The notes: generated by a model not told the origin, from the sequence alone. A stretch of DNA of 11,410 nt from CAZKTS01 sp964555735 (GCA_964555735.1 CAZKTS010000234.1:1-11410), one strand, 5' to 3'; positions 1 through 7,526 are shown, counted from the stretch's first letter. Translations and numbers: made by a program.

Positions 1-1157
1 GCCGCCTTGGCCTGGCGCGCGACGTGCGCGGCGCGCCCGATGTCCTCGTAGGACGAGTTGGTGCACGAGCCGACGAGCGCGTACGAGATCTCGAGCGGGT
101 ACTCCTCCTCGATCGCCGCCTCCTTGACGTCGGAGATCGGACGGTCGAGGTCGGGGGTGTGCGGCCCGACGAGGTGCGGCTCGAGCTCGTCGAGATCGAT
201 GTCGACGACCCGGTCGAAGAACCGCTCCGGATCGACCTCGATCTCGGGGTCGGCGCGCAGGTGCTCGGCCACGCGGTCGGCCGCGTCGGCGAGGTCGCCG
301 CGCTCGGTGGCCCGGAGGTACGCCGCGGACCGATCGTCGTAGGGGAACAGCGAGCACGTCGCGCCGATCTCGGCGCCCATGTTGCAGATCGTCGCCTTGC
401 CGGTGGCCGAGATCGACGCCGCGCCCGGACCGAAGTACTCGATGATCGCACCGGTGCCGCCCGACACCGTGAGGATGCCGGCGACCTTGAGGATGACGTC
501 CTTGGCCGCGGCCCAGCCCGAGAGCTTGCCGGTGAGGTGGACGCCGATCACCCGCGGCACCCGGGTGTTGAACGGCCAGCCCGCCATCACGTCGACCGCG
601 TCCGCGCCGCCGACGCCGATGGCGACCATGCCCAGCCCGCCGGCATTGGGCGGGTGGCTGTCGGTGCCGATCATCATCCCGCCCGGGAACGCGTACTGCT
701 CGAGCACGACCTGATGGATGATGCCGGAGCCCGGCTTCCAGAAGCCGATGCCGTACTTCGCCGAGACCGAGCGCAGGAAGTCGTAGACCTCGGAGTTCGT
801 GTCGAGGGCCGTCGCGAGGTCGGTGTCGGCGCCGACGTGCGCCTGGATCAGGTGGTCGCAGTGGACCGTGCTGGGGACCGCGACCTGCGGGAGGTTCGCC
901 GTCATGAACTGGAGCAGCGCCATCTGCGCGGTGGCGTCCTGCATGGCGACACGGTCCGGCCGGTAGTCCGAGTAGTCGACGCCGCGCTCGAGGCCGACGG
1001 TCTCGGGGTCGTCGGCGTGGGCGATCAGCACCTTCTCGGCGTAGGTCAGCGGCCGGCCGAGCCGGCGGCGGGCGATCTCGGTGCGCTCGGGGTACCGCGC
1101 GTAGACGGCCTCCACGAGCGAGAGGGGGGTGGTGGGTCCCACCTGGGACTCGGCCAT
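1..1157 (-). CDS. acn: Aconitate hydratase, mitochondrial type (3' end cut by window edge)
   Basis: Aconitase interconverts citrate and isocitrate in the TCA cycle, in the cytoplasm, using a [4Fe-4S] cluster. About 385 N-terminal residues are present, roughly half of the 750-780 expected. The sequence follows animal mitochondrial ACO2 closely: MQDATAQMALLQF, VPSTVHCDHLI, FWKPGSGIIHQ, GTDSH and GGADAVDVMAG, then GSCTNSSYED near the window edge. The cysteine of that last motif (residue 365) is the first of the three cluster ligands; the other two lie outside the window. The start is the ATG at 1157, because GGAG at 1165-1168 sits seven bases upstream. An in-frame ATG at 1163 lies too close to that site. 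The gene has the same orientation as the cluster ending at 1228 but a 70-base gap separates them, so it may have its own promoter. The family assignment is firm; the organism placement is inference. Confidence 0.96.
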   Translation of the reverse strand, partial: MAESQVGPTTPLSLVEAVYARYPERTEIARRRLGRPLTYAEKVLIAHADDPETVGLERGVDYSDYRPDRVAMQDATAQMALLQFMTANLPQVAVPSTVHCDHLIQAHVGADTDLATALDTNSEVYDFLRSVSAKYGIGFWKPGSGIIHQVVLEQYAFPGGMMIGTDSHPPNAGGLGMVAIGVGGADAVDVMAGWPFNTRVPRVIGVHLTGKLSGWAAAKDVILKVAGILTVSGGTGAIIEYFGPGAASISATGKATICNMGAEIGATCSLFPYDDRSAAYLRATERGDLADAADRVAEHLRADPEIEVDPERFFDRVVDIDLDELEPHLVGPHTPDLDRPISDVKEAAIEEEYPLEISYALVGSCTNSSYEDIGRAAHVARQAKA

Positions 1158-1164
1158 GGTCATG

Positions 1165-1168
1165 CTCC
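1165..1168 (-). promoter_or_regulatory. Ribosome binding site that decides the aconitase start
   Basis: GGAG on the minus strand lies seven bases before the ATG at 1157 and only one base before the in-frame ATG at 1163. The spacing favours the downstream ATG as the real start. Confidence 0.55.
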
Positions 1169-1210
1169 GGGGGTCGTTCGATGTCCTGCACCCGCAGGCT
1201 ACGCCCCGCT

Positions 1211-1224
1211 CGGAGCCGTCTCCG
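1211..1224 (-). terminator. Small hairpin just after the molybdopterin oxidoreductase stop codon
   Basis: CGGAG and CTCCG pair around a four-base loop, starting three bases past the TAG stop at 1228-1230. No T-run follows and the stem is only five base pairs. It could be a weak terminator or attenuator for the long cluster, or chance in GC-rich DNA. The rest of the 70-base gap (1158-1227) holds a second five-base-pair hairpin (1185-1198) and a TAGCCT hexamer on the minus strand (1196-1201). That hexamer could be a weak -10 for aconitase, but no convincing -35 is visible. Confidence 0.25.
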
Positions 1225-1227
1225 TAC

Positions 1228-1836
1228 CTAGTCGCCCCAGTACCGCTGCTCCTGCCAGGGGTCGGCGTCGTTGTGGTAGCCGTTGCGCTCCCAGTACCCC
1301 GGCTCGTCGCCCACCAGCCACTCGAGGCCGCGCAGCCACTTCGCCGACTTCCAGAAGTAGAGGCTCGGGACGAGGAGGCGCAGCGGGCCGCCGTGGTCCG
1401 GCTCGAGGGGCTGGCCGCCGTAGCCCCACGCCAGGAGACCCTCCTCCACGAGCGTGGCGAGCGGCACGTTGGCCGTGTAGTCGCCTTCGGCGTGCGCCAT
1501 GACCGTGTCGGCCGCAGGGTCGACGTCGACCAGCGTCATCACGTCGCGGAAGGTGACACCGGTCCAGGTCGTGTCGAGCTTCGTCCACTTGGTCACGCAG
1601 TGGACGTCGCACGCGACCTCGGTCTCGGGTAGCGCGCGGAGCTCTTCCCACGACACCGTGCGCGGTTCGCGCACCGCTCCGAAGAGCCGTAAGTCCCAGT
1701 TCGCGAGGTCGGTCTCGGGAACGTCGCCGAGGTGAAGGACCGGGAAGCGGTCCGTCCAGTACTGGCCCGGCGGGAGGCGAGCGTCGTCGTAGCCACGTTC
1801 GAGCAGCTCCCGACGGTTCTTCTCGAAGAAGCTCAT
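1228..1836 (-). CDS. Sulfite-oxidase-like molybdopterin-dependent oxidoreductase
   Basis: This is a 202-residue protein of the oxidoreductase molybdopterin-binding fold found in sulfite oxidase and YedY/MsrP. It should bind Mo-molybdopterin through one cysteine. CDVHCVTKW (residues 76-84) carries the likely molybdenum ligand, Cys80. DHGGPLRLLVP (147-157) and YFWKSAKWLRGLEW (160-173) are further family signatures. Full sulfite oxidases have an added dimerisation domain and often a heme domain; both are absent here, as in the short bacterial branch of the family. There is no Tat signal or membrane segment, so it is probably cytoplasmic. The ATG at 1836 overlaps the upstream TGA as ATGA, with a GGGAG about eleven bases upstream. 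The substrate is unknown. A partner redox protein would be needed for electron transfer and none is encoded here, unless a cytochrome elsewhere serves. Confidence 0.88.
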   Translation of the reverse strand: MSFFEKNRRELLERGYDDARLPPGQYWTDRFPVLHLGDVPETDLANWDLRLFGAVREPRTVSWEELRALPETEVACDVHCVTKWTKLDTTWTGVTFRDVMTLVDVDPAADTVMAHAEGDYTANVPLATLVEEGLLAWGYGGQPLEPDHGGPLRLLVPSLYFWKSAKWLRGLEWLVGDEPGYWERNGYHNDADPWQEQRYWGD

Positions 1837-2618
1837 GCCGCGTGACGCTCCCGCTCACGGGCGGCGCGCACGATCGGCGGCGCCGGCAGGACGAGGTTCA
1901 TCGCCCGCGTCAGCGCGAACACGTTGATGCGGACGGGCACGTTCGCCGGTGTGATCCATGGCAGCCCGTACATCCGGCGCGCGAAGCGCGGCAGGATCAC
2001 GAGGCAGGCCGTGACCGGCACGAGCCAGAGCGGGCGGACCGCAAGCGGCATCGGCGGCGCGAGGATCGTGCGCATCCCGACGCGCGCGGCCGAGGTGATC
2101 TGGAGGCCCTGCACGCCGTGCAGGTAGTCGCGCAGCTCCCCCATCGAGCGGGGGGCCATAGCGGCGGGCAGCTCCACGAGCTCGGCCACCCGAGCCATCT
2201 CGGCCACGTACCGGTCGGCGTCGGCGTCCGACAGCCGCCCCGCGAACGCGCGGTACGCGGTCACGAACGAGTGGACCTCGACCGCGTGGATCCACAGCAG
2301 CAGATCAGGATCGCTCGCCGAGTACGCCCGACCCGTCGCCGGATCGATGCCGCGCACGCGCTCATGGACGCGCCGCACCGTCGCACACGCGGCCTCCGCG
2401 GCATCGAGGTCGCCGTACGTCGTCTGGTACACGAACTCCGTCGTGCGGCGCAGGCGCCCCCACGGATCCTCGCGGTACCGGGAGTGCTGATCGACGCCGG
2501 CCATCGCGCGGGGCTCGAGCGCCTGCACGAGCAGCGCGCGCATGCCGCCGGCGAGCATCGCCGGGTCCGCGTGGATCCTCCACGCGACGCTGTCGGGCGC
2601 GAACAGCCCTCGCGTCAC
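1833..2618 (-). CDS. MpaB-family (DUF2236) oxygenase
   Basis: The 261-residue product belongs to the DUF2236 family that includes fungal MpaB and the catalytic domain of latex-clearing rubber oxygenase. Members studied biochemically are heme b oxygenases. The family pattern is visible in order: LFAPDSVAWRIHADP (5-19), GVDQHSRYREDPWGRLRRT (41-59), a tract with VRRVHERVRG (81-90), YSASDPDLLLWIHAVEVHSF (99-118), and a helical C-terminal half ending in a hydrophobic stretch and a basic tail. His111 and His116 in the WIHAVEVH motif are candidate heme contacts. No signal peptide is evident. The open frame runs much further upstream, but GTG at 2618 forms a GTGA overlap with the preceding stop, has GGAGGA twelve bases upstream and matches the family's usual N-terminus. 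The substrate is unknown. Co-transcription with heme-handling genes is suggestive but not proof of a shared role. Confidence 0.87.
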   Translation of the reverse strand: MTRGLFAPDSVAWRIHADPAMLAGGMRALLVQALEPRAMAGVDQHSRYREDPWGRLRRTTEFVYQTTYGDLDAAEAACATVRRVHERVRGIDPATGRAYSASDPDLLLWIHAVEVHSFVTAYRAFAGRLSDADADRYVAEMARVAELVELPAAMAPRSMGELRDYLHGVQGLQITSAARVGMRTILAPPMPLAVRPLWLVPVTACLVILPRFARRMYGLPWITPANVPVRINVFALTRAMNLVLPAPPIVRAARERERHAA

Positions 2619-3091
2619 GACCGGTCGCGCTCCTCCACCACCACGCTCTGCATCACGTCGCCCACCTCCGTGGCCTGCGCGACGTCGATGCCCTCGATCA
2701 CGTGGCCGAAGAGGTTGTAGTCCTTCGAGAGCTTCCGGGTGCAGTCGTCGATGCAGACGAAGAACTGCGAGCCGTTCGTGTTCGGCCCCGCGTTCGCCAT
2801 CGCGACCGCGCCGAGCGTGTACTCGCCCTTCACCGGCTCGTCCTCGAACTTGTAGCCGGGACCACCACGGCCGGATCCCTCGGGGCAGCCACCCTGGATC
2901 ACGAAGTCCGGCACGACGCGGTGGAACGTGAGGTTGTCGTAGTAGCCCTGGCGGGCCAGCCCGACGAAGTTGTTCACCGACGCCGGCGCGAGCTGCGGGT
3001 CGAGGTCCATCACGATCGTGCCGCGGTTCGTGGTGATGGTGGTGCGGTAGATCTTGTCGGCGTCGGTCTGGGGTGCGGGCTTGTCGGCCAT
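2615..3091 (-). CDS. Peptidyl-prolyl cis-trans isomerase, cyclophilin type
   Basis: This 158-residue single-domain cyclophilin catalyses cis-trans isomerisation of X-Pro bonds during protein folding. Diagnostic sites are FHRVVPDFVIQGG (residues 56-68), containing the catalytic Arg58 with Phe63 and Gln66, and MANAGPNTNGSQFFV (98-112), which lines the proline pocket. The tryptophan that confers cyclosporin sensitivity in human CypA falls in a segment reading CTRKLSKDYNLFG here, so it appears to be absent, as in many bacterial cyclophilins. No signal peptide or membrane helix is seen, so it is probably cytoplasmic. The ATG at 3091 has AAGGGA eight bases upstream. This is the only gene in the cluster not translationally overlapped with its predecessor; an 18-base gap follows ccmI. 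A folding role for periplasmic or secreted apocytochromes would need export, which is not evident. Confidence 0.95.
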   Translation of the reverse strand: MADKPAPQTDADKIYRTTITTNRGTIVMDLDPQLAPASVNNFVGLARQGYYDNLTFHRVVPDFVIQGGCPEGSGRGGPGYKFEDEPVKGEYTLGAVAMANAGPNTNGSQFFVCIDDCTRKLSKDYNLFGHVIEGIDVAQATEVGDVMQSVVVEERDRS

Positions 3092-3109
3092 CGATGTGGT
3101 CCCTTCGAA

Positions 3110-3964
3110 TCACTGACCCCCGGACGGCGCCGGGGAGCTGGTCGTTGTCTCGAGCGCATTGGTCACTTGGGCGAGCAGGGCACGGGCATCCTCGACGAAG
3201 AGACCGTTCGGCGCACCCACCAGGTACCGCTGCAGATCGCTCTGGGCGGCCTGGAACTCGCCGAACTCGTACGCAAGAACGATGGCACGGAAGTACCTCG
3301 CGTCCGGGTACTCGGGATCGAGCTCGACGGCGCGGTCGAGTCGGGCCCGGGACGAGTCCACCAGCGCCGCTACCCGGTCTCGGGGCGCGGACCCGCTGGT
3401 GGCGGTGAGGTAGAGGATGCGCCCCGACTGGGCGTACGGCTCGGCCGACTGCGGGTCGAGGGCGATGACCTCGTCGTAGAGCTTCAACGCGCCGGACAGG
3501 TCGCCGTCGGCCTCGAGCAGGCGGGCGAGCAGGATCCGGTTGACGGTGTCGTTCGGGTCCGCGGCCACCGCCGCTTCGATCTGCTTGCGTCGCTCGCTGG
3601 GCCCGGACGACGTGCTGGTGGCGACCTGGGGCCCGTCGTCGCTGTTCCCCGAGGCGGTCTGGCCGGGCAGGCGGGCGCCGAGCGCGGCCGCGAGCCCGAT
3701 CCCGAGCACGAGCGCGAACACGACCACTCCGCCGATCACCAGGAGGCGACGCCCGGTGGACGTCGGTTCGCGCGTCGGCCGGGCGTCGACGCCTTGCTCG
3801 AGCGCGCGCACCACTGCGGCGGCGCGGGCGGTGTAGTCGTCGTGGAGCGTGCGGTAGGTCTCGTCGTCGATCCCGCCCGCGGCACGCTCGGCCTCGAGGT
3901 CGTCGAGCGAGCGCAGCAGGAAGTCGCGTTCGGCCTCGAGGCCGGTGCGGGACTCGTCGCTCAC
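3110..3964 (-). CDS. ccmI: CcmI-like TPR protein, apocytochrome c chaperone
   Basis: In System I, CcmI binds apocytochrome c and presents it to the CcmF/CcmH ligation complex. The 284-residue product starts with the family's N-terminal signature: an acidic/basic helix (residues 9-56) containing FLLRSLDDLEAERAAG and DDETYRTLHDDY. A membrane helix follows (74-96), then a linker rich in Ser, Thr and Gly. The C-terminal half has TPR-like helices (about 135-275), recognisable by LLARLLEADGDLSGALKLYD and RAVELDPEYPDARYFRAI. The start is GTG at 3964, making a GTGA overlap with ccmH, with AAGGCGGA just upstream. The open frame extends further, but that extra part overlaps ccmH antiparallel to sense and has no family match. 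Here ccmH and ccmI are separate genes, unlike the fused E. coli CcmH. Confidence 0.85.
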   Translation of the reverse strand: MSDESRTGLEAERDFLLRSLDDLEAERAAGGIDDETYRTLHDDYTARAAAVVRALEQGVDARPTREPTSTGRRLLVIGGVVVFALVLGIGLAAALGARLPGQTASGNSDDGPQVATSTSSGPSERRKQIEAAVAADPNDTVNRILLARLLEADGDLSGALKLYDEVIALDPQSAEPYAQSGRILYLTATSGSAPRDRVAALVDSSRARLDRAVELDPEYPDARYFRAIVLAYEFGEFQAAQSDLQRYLVGAPNGLFVEDARALLAQVTNALETTTSSPAPSGGQ

Positions 3965-4422
3965 GATTCCGCCTTGCGCCGGGCCGCAGCGACGACGGCC
4001 TCGTCCGCCGCGGTCGCGTGCTGGCGCGGCTGGGCGCGCCAGCGACGCATCGCGACGACGAGCCCGGCCCCGCCCACGACGAGCAGCACCACCGGCAGCG
4101 CCCAGACGAGGATGCCGAGCCCGCTGCCCTCGGGCTTGAGCAGGATCGACTCGCCGTAGCGATCGACGTAGGCCTGACGGATCTCCTCGTCGCTCTGCCC
4201 GGCGCGCACCCGTTCGCGGAGATCGGCGCGGATCGTGCGCCCACTCGGCGTCGAGGAATCGGCGATCGAGAGGCCCTCGCAGTCGGGACAGCGCAGCTCG
4301 GCCGCGAGGTCGCGGGCACGGTCGGCGTCCGTGCGGTCTCCCCCGGGGTTCGCGGCGACGACGACGGCCACGACGACGAGCACCACGAGCGCGAGCCACG
4401 GCAACCACCGCCGCACCGTCAC
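3961..4422 (-). CDS. ccmH: CcmH, cytochrome c maturation thiol-disulfide protein
   Basis: CcmH helps reduce and position the CXXCH cysteines of apocytochrome c for heme attachment by CcmF. The 153-residue product has an N-terminal membrane helix or uncleaved signal (residues 7-24), the redox motif LRCPDC (Cys45 and Cys48), the following SIADSSTPSG tract, and the conserved RYGESILLKPEG segment (88-99). A second membrane helix (102-125) and a basic C-terminal tail follow. The classical proteobacterial motif reads LRCxxCQ; here the residues after the second cysteine are Glu-Gly, which resembles the variant in non-proteobacterial CcmH proteins. The start is GTG at 4422 in a GTGA overlap with ccmG, preceded by a good GAGGTGA ribosome site six bases upstream. 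Confidence 0.93.
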   Translation of the reverse strand: MTVRRWLPWLALVVLVVVAVVVAANPGGDRTDADRARDLAAELRCPDCEGLSIADSSTPSGRTIRADLRERVRAGQSDEEIRQAYVDRYGESILLKPEGSGLGILVWALPVVLLVVGGAGLVVAMRRWRAQPRQHATAADEAVVAAARRKAES

Positions 4423-4964
4423 TGTGGTTCACCTCGTGCGGCCTTGTAGAGCGTCTCGAGGTCGCGCAGGGAGGCGGGGCCGATCTGGGTGCCCGCGATC
4501 CTCCCGGACGCGTCGATCGCGAACGTCTCCGGCTGCCCGCGAGTCCCGAAGTCGATCGCGGCGCGCGCATCGGGGTCGAACGCGATCGTCCAGTCCATCC
4601 CCTGCTCTTCGGCGTACTTCTGGGCGACCTTCTTGCTCTCGGAACGGACGATCCCCACCATCGCGAGCTGCGGATCCTCGGCGTGGCGGTCGTGGAATGC
4701 CTTCAGCGCCGGCAGCTCCTGCTCGCACGGGATGCACCAGGAGTTCCAGAAGTTCACGATCACGGGCTGACCGCGCAGGCTGGCCAGCGACACTTCGGTG
4801 CCGTCCTTCGTCACGACGGTGAAGTCGGGAGCGGGCTTCCCCAGCAGGGCACTCTTTGTCGTGTCGGCGCGCGGATCGTCGCCCACCTGCAGTGCCAGCA
4901 CCACCGCGAAGGCGACGACGACGAGCCCGATGCCGAGCGCGATCCAGCGGGTGGGGTGCTTCAC
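4419..4964 (-). CDS. ccmG: CcmG/TlpA-family membrane-anchored thioredoxin
   Basis: This is a reductant for the cytochrome c maturation pathway that keeps apocytochrome and CcmH cysteines reduced outside the membrane. The 181-residue product has a single N-terminal membrane helix (residues 8-26) and a thioredoxin fold. The active site is WCIPC (Cys77 and Cys80), preceded by VIVNFWNS. The cis-proline loop is GQPETF (143-148, Pro145), which matches the GxPExF pattern typical of CcmG/DsbE. The start is GTG at 4964, forming GTGA with the ccmF stop; GGGGTG lies about seven bases upstream. A donor of electrons across the membrane (CcdA or DsbD) is expected but is not encoded in this window. ResA, the System II counterpart, looks similar, but the gene order supports CcmG. 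Confidence 0.93.
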   Translation of the reverse strand: MKHPTRWIALGIGLVVVAFAVVLALQVGDDPRADTTKSALLGKPAPDFTVVTKDGTEVSLASLRGQPVIVNFWNSWCIPCEQELPALKAFHDRHAEDPQLAMVGIVRSESKKVAQKYAEEQGMDWTIAFDPDARAAIDFGTRGQPETFAIDASGRIAGTQIGPASLRDLETLYKAARGEPQ

Positions 4965-7003
4965 GCCGACACCCCGGCGGGCTCACGGTCCGGGGACGAC
5001 GGCTCGGGACCCAGCTCCCCGACCTCTGCGGGCTCGGTACCGGGACGCCGCCGACGCAGGCTCGGCAGCAAGGCGAGGACGGTCCCGACGGCCATGACGC
5101 CGCCGCCGATCCACAGCCACACGATCATCGGGTTGATCGCCACCGAGATCGTCACCCGATCGCCGGTAGCCGGGACCGATGTCAGCGTCAGGTACACGTC
5201 GTTGAGCGCGCCGGTGCGCACCGACGGCGTACCGATGCCGTCGCCGGGTCGATCCGGGAATGTGGAGATCGCGGGTGCGTAGACGCCGAGGTCGTCGCCA
5301 TCACGCACGATGCGGACCCGCGCCTTGATCGTCGTCTTCTGGTCGGTGCGGACGACCTCCCGGCCGAGGTAGGTCACGGTCACGTCCCGGACCGTCGCGG
5401 ACTCGTTGGGTCGAAGCCGAACTTCGCGTCTCGTGGACGCGGTGCTCGATGCCGCGAGCGCCACGGCGATCATGATCACGCCGACGTGGACGACGAGCCC
5501 GCCGTAGAGGCGGGGATTGCTGCGCACCGCTCGGCCGAGCGCGACCGGCCAGGCTTCCTTGTTCGCGGCCCGCCGGCTGCGAGCACCGACGAAGAACTGG
5601 CGCGTGATGCCGGCGAGTGCGAACCCGGCGAGTCCGTACGCGACGACAGCGGCGATCCCGTCGGCACCGAGCGCGAGGGCGAGAACCATGGAGAGCGCAC
5701 CCACCCACGCCGGCACCAGCAGCCGGTGACGGAGCACCTCGCCGCTCGTCGCCCGCCACGGGAGCGCGGGGGCAACGGCCATGAGGAACAGCAGCGCGAG
5801 TCCGATGGGTGTCGCCATGCGGTCGAAGTACGGCTCACCCACCGAGAGTCGACGACCCTGCAGGGCTTCGGCCAGCAGCGGGTACACCGTGCCGAGGAGG
5901 ACGACGAGCGCGAGCGCGCCGAAGAGCAGGTTGTTCACCAGGAACGCCGATTCACGCGACACCGGTGAGTCGATCTTCCCGGGCGAGCGGAGTGCGTCGC
6001 CCCGCCATGCGATCAGCACGACGCCACCGATCGCGCACACCCCGAGGAACGCCAGCAGCCAGGGCCCGATGTCGGACTCGGTGAACGAGTGCACCGAGTT
6101 GATGATCCCCGAGCGGGTGAGGAACGTCCCAAGGATGGTCAGGCAGAAGGTGGCGAGGACGAGCGAGAGGTTCCAGACCCGGAGCATCCCGCGGCGCTCC
6201 TGCACGATCACCGAGTGGATGAACGCGGTACCGGTGAGCCACGGGAGCAGCGATGCGTTCTCCACGGGGTCCCACGCCCAGTACCCACCCCAGCCGAGCA
6301 CCTCGTAGCTCCACCACGCGCCGAGGATGATCCCGACGGTGAGGAAGCCCCAGGCGACCAGCGTCGTGCGGCGGATGTCGGCGAGCCAGCCCTCACCGAA
6401 GCGGCCGGTGATGAGCGCGGCGACGGCGAACATGAACGGCACCGTGAACCCGACATAGCCGAGGTACAGCATCGGCGGGTGGAACGCCATGAGCGGGTGG
6501 TTCTGGAGCAGCGCGTTGGGCCCTTGGCCGTCGGCGGGCGCCGACCATGTCTCGAACGGGTTCGCCGGCCCAAGGGTGAGCAGGAAGAAGAACAGCGCGA
6601 CGCCGAGACCGACGACGGTCGCCCACGCGACCAACGGGTCGGACGCCCGGTCCCGAAAGCGCCAGGCCACGAACGCGAGGTAGCCGCCGAGGATCAGGAG
6701 CCACAGCAGGATCGAGCCTTCGAGTGCGGCCCAGAGGCCGGTGATGGTGAAGAGGACGGGGGTACCGCGCGCGTTGTTCTCCGCGACGTACTTGAGCGAG
6801 AAGTCGTGGCTGAGCAGGCCCCACTCCATCGCACCCACGGCGACGACGGCGCCGATGAGGACCATGAACACGAACCGGCGCCCGAGCCGCGTCAGGCTCT
6901 CGTCCTTCGAGCGGATGCCGAGCAGGAGCACGACGATGCCCACCAGCGCCGCGACCGCGCCGAAGGTGAGCGCGAGGATCCCGAGCGCGGCCTTGACGTT
7001 CAC
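4961..7003 (-). CDS. ccmF: CcmF, cytochrome c heme lyase subunit
   Basis: CcmF is the membrane core of the synthetase that takes heme from holo-CcmE and attaches it to apocytochrome c. The 680-residue product is rich in membrane helices. It has the tryptophan-rich WWD domain GAWWSYEVLGWGGYWAWDP (residues 228-246). Four histidines correspond to those reported for E. coli CcmF: His175 in FHPPMLYLGY, His263 in GTAFIHS, His305 in SVHSF and His506 in GGLVVHVG. The first three sit exactly two residues beyond E. coli His173, His261 and His303, so the fold is very well kept. A large soluble domain lies near the C-terminus (about 525-615), before a final helix and a hydrophilic acidic tail. The start is GTG at 7003 in a GTGA overlap with ccmE. 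The ribosome site is weak, so translation is probably coupled to ccmE. Confidence 0.97.
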   Translation of the reverse strand: MNVKAALGILALTFGAVAALVGIVVLLLGIRSKDESLTRLGRRFVFMVLIGAVVAVGAMEWGLLSHDFSLKYVAENNARGTPVLFTITGLWAALEGSILLWLLILGGYLAFVAWRFRDRASDPLVAWATVVGLGVALFFFLLTLGPANPFETWSAPADGQGPNALLQNHPLMAFHPPMLYLGYVGFTVPFMFAVAALITGRFGEGWLADIRRTTLVAWGFLTVGIILGAWWSYEVLGWGGYWAWDPVENASLLPWLTGTAFIHSVIVQERRGMLRVWNLSLVLATFCLTILGTFLTRSGIINSVHSFTESDIGPWLLAFLGVCAIGGVVLIAWRGDALRSPGKIDSPVSRESAFLVNNLLFGALALVVLLGTVYPLLAEALQGRRLSVGEPYFDRMATPIGLALLFLMAVAPALPWRATSGEVLRHRLLVPAWVGALSMVLALALGADGIAAVVAYGLAGFALAGITRQFFVGARSRRAANKEAWPVALGRAVRSNPRLYGGLVVHVGVIMIAVALAASSTASTRREVRLRPNESATVRDVTVTYLGREVVRTDQKTTIKARVRIVRDGDDLGVYAPAISTFPDRPGDGIGTPSVRTGALNDVYLTLTSVPATGDRVTISVAINPMIVWLWIGGGVMAVGTVLALLPSLRRRRPGTEPAEVGELGPEPSSPDREPAGVSA

Positions 7004-7410
7004 GACTTGTCCGCGTCGACCTTCGGTGGTTCGTAGTCGTTGCCGTGGCGGATCAGGATGCGGTCCGAGTCGAACGTGGCGCCGCGTCCCCAGTGTCCCT
7101 CACAGACGACGGGAGCACCTTCCTTGAACAGCCCGGGCGGGTCGCCGCGATGCAGCACCGTCGCCGTCGCCTTGCCGTCCGTGACACGGAAGCGCACGCC
7201 ATCGGAGGTCTCCTGGACGCTTCCCTTCACCACCTTGCCGGCCATGCGGAACCGGTCGTCTCCTTGCGACGAGCGTTGCGCGACTGCCTCCGAGACCGTG
7301 CGGAAGTAGACGACGTTCTCGGAGAGCACGACGGCGAGCACGACGATCGCGATGATCGCGGCCGCGCAGGCCCCCAGAGCGATGAGCGCGCGGCGGCGCG
7401 TCTTGGTCAT
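7000..7410 (-). CDS. ccmE: CcmE, periplasmic-side heme chaperone
   Basis: CcmE binds heme covalently through a histidine and ferries it from the CcmABCD complex to CcmF. The 136-residue product has a basic N-terminus, one membrane helix (residues 8-30) and a small beta-barrel domain. YFRTVSEA and RFRMAGKVVKGSV are the usual early barrel strands. The heme-binding motif is HGNDY (His122 to Tyr126), which fits the canonical HxxxY rather than the CxxxY variant known from some other bacteria and archaea. A short hydrophilic tail (EPPKVDADKS) follows. The start is ATG at 7410, overlapping the ccmD stop as ATGA. There is little Shine-Dalgarno sequence, so coupled translation is likely. Confidence 0.95.
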   Translation of the reverse strand: MTKTRRRALIALGACAAAIIAIVVLAVVLSENVVYFRTVSEAVAQRSSQGDDRFRMAGKVVKGSVQETSDGVRFRVTDGKATATVLHRGDPPGLFKEGAPVVCEGHWGRGATFDSDRILIRHGNDYEPPKVDADKS

Positions 7411-7526
7411 GACTCGCGGTCGAGCCGCTCAGCGCGCTTCGTCCGCTGCAGCAGCCGCACCCAGTACGCGACCAGCACGAGACCGGTCAGGGCCCATCCC
7501 CCGATGACGTACTCGGCGTAGTTCAC
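7407..7526 (-). CDS. ccmD: CcmD-like small membrane protein
   Basis: This 39-residue protein has one membrane helix (residues about 7-25), followed by a basic, hydrophilic tail (RLLQRTKRAERLDRES). CcmD proteins are tiny, poorly conserved single-helix proteins that help release holo-CcmE from CcmABC. Identification rests on size, topology and position: it lies exactly between ccmC and ccmE, with a GTGA overlap on one side and ATGA on the other. The start is GTG at 7526, preceded by a G-rich GAGGTGGGGG stretch. A longer open frame in the same phase runs into ccmC but has no membrane-protein character and is discounted. Confidence 0.83.
   Translation of the reverse strand: MNYAEYVIGGWALTGLVLVAYWVRLLQRTKRAERLDRES

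Noticed and set aside
1185..1198. Five-base-pair hairpin CCTGC/GCAGG before aconitase, considered as a regulatory element
   Set aside because: Too short to separate from chance in this base composition, and no known iron-responsive or riboswitch pattern surrounds it.
24..1502. Long plus-strand open frame (about 490 codons) opposite aconitase and the Mo enzyme
   Set aside because: It is Arg/Val/Asp/Gly-rich shadow coding, typical of GC-rich DNA, with no recognisable domain, and lies antisense to two clearly identified genes.
2702..4159. Plus-strand open frame of about 485 codons opposite the isomerase, ccmI and ccmH
   Set aside because: Antisense to three genes with clear motifs; composition is that of a mirror frame.
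2619..4319. Upstream extension of the MpaB open frame to a 828-codon protein
   Set aside because: The extension overlaps the isomerase, ccmI and ccmH in another phase, is Arg/Pro-rich, and has no family match. The GTG at 2618 gives the expected N-terminus.
4856..5968. Plus-strand open frame of about 370 codons opposite ccmF and ccmG
   Set aside because: Low-complexity Arg/His/Asp-rich translation antisense to a strongly conserved gene.
6089..7036. Plus-strand open frame of about 315 codons opposite the ccmF N-terminal half
   Set aside because: Glu/Arg/Asp-rich mirror of membrane-helix codons; no domain.
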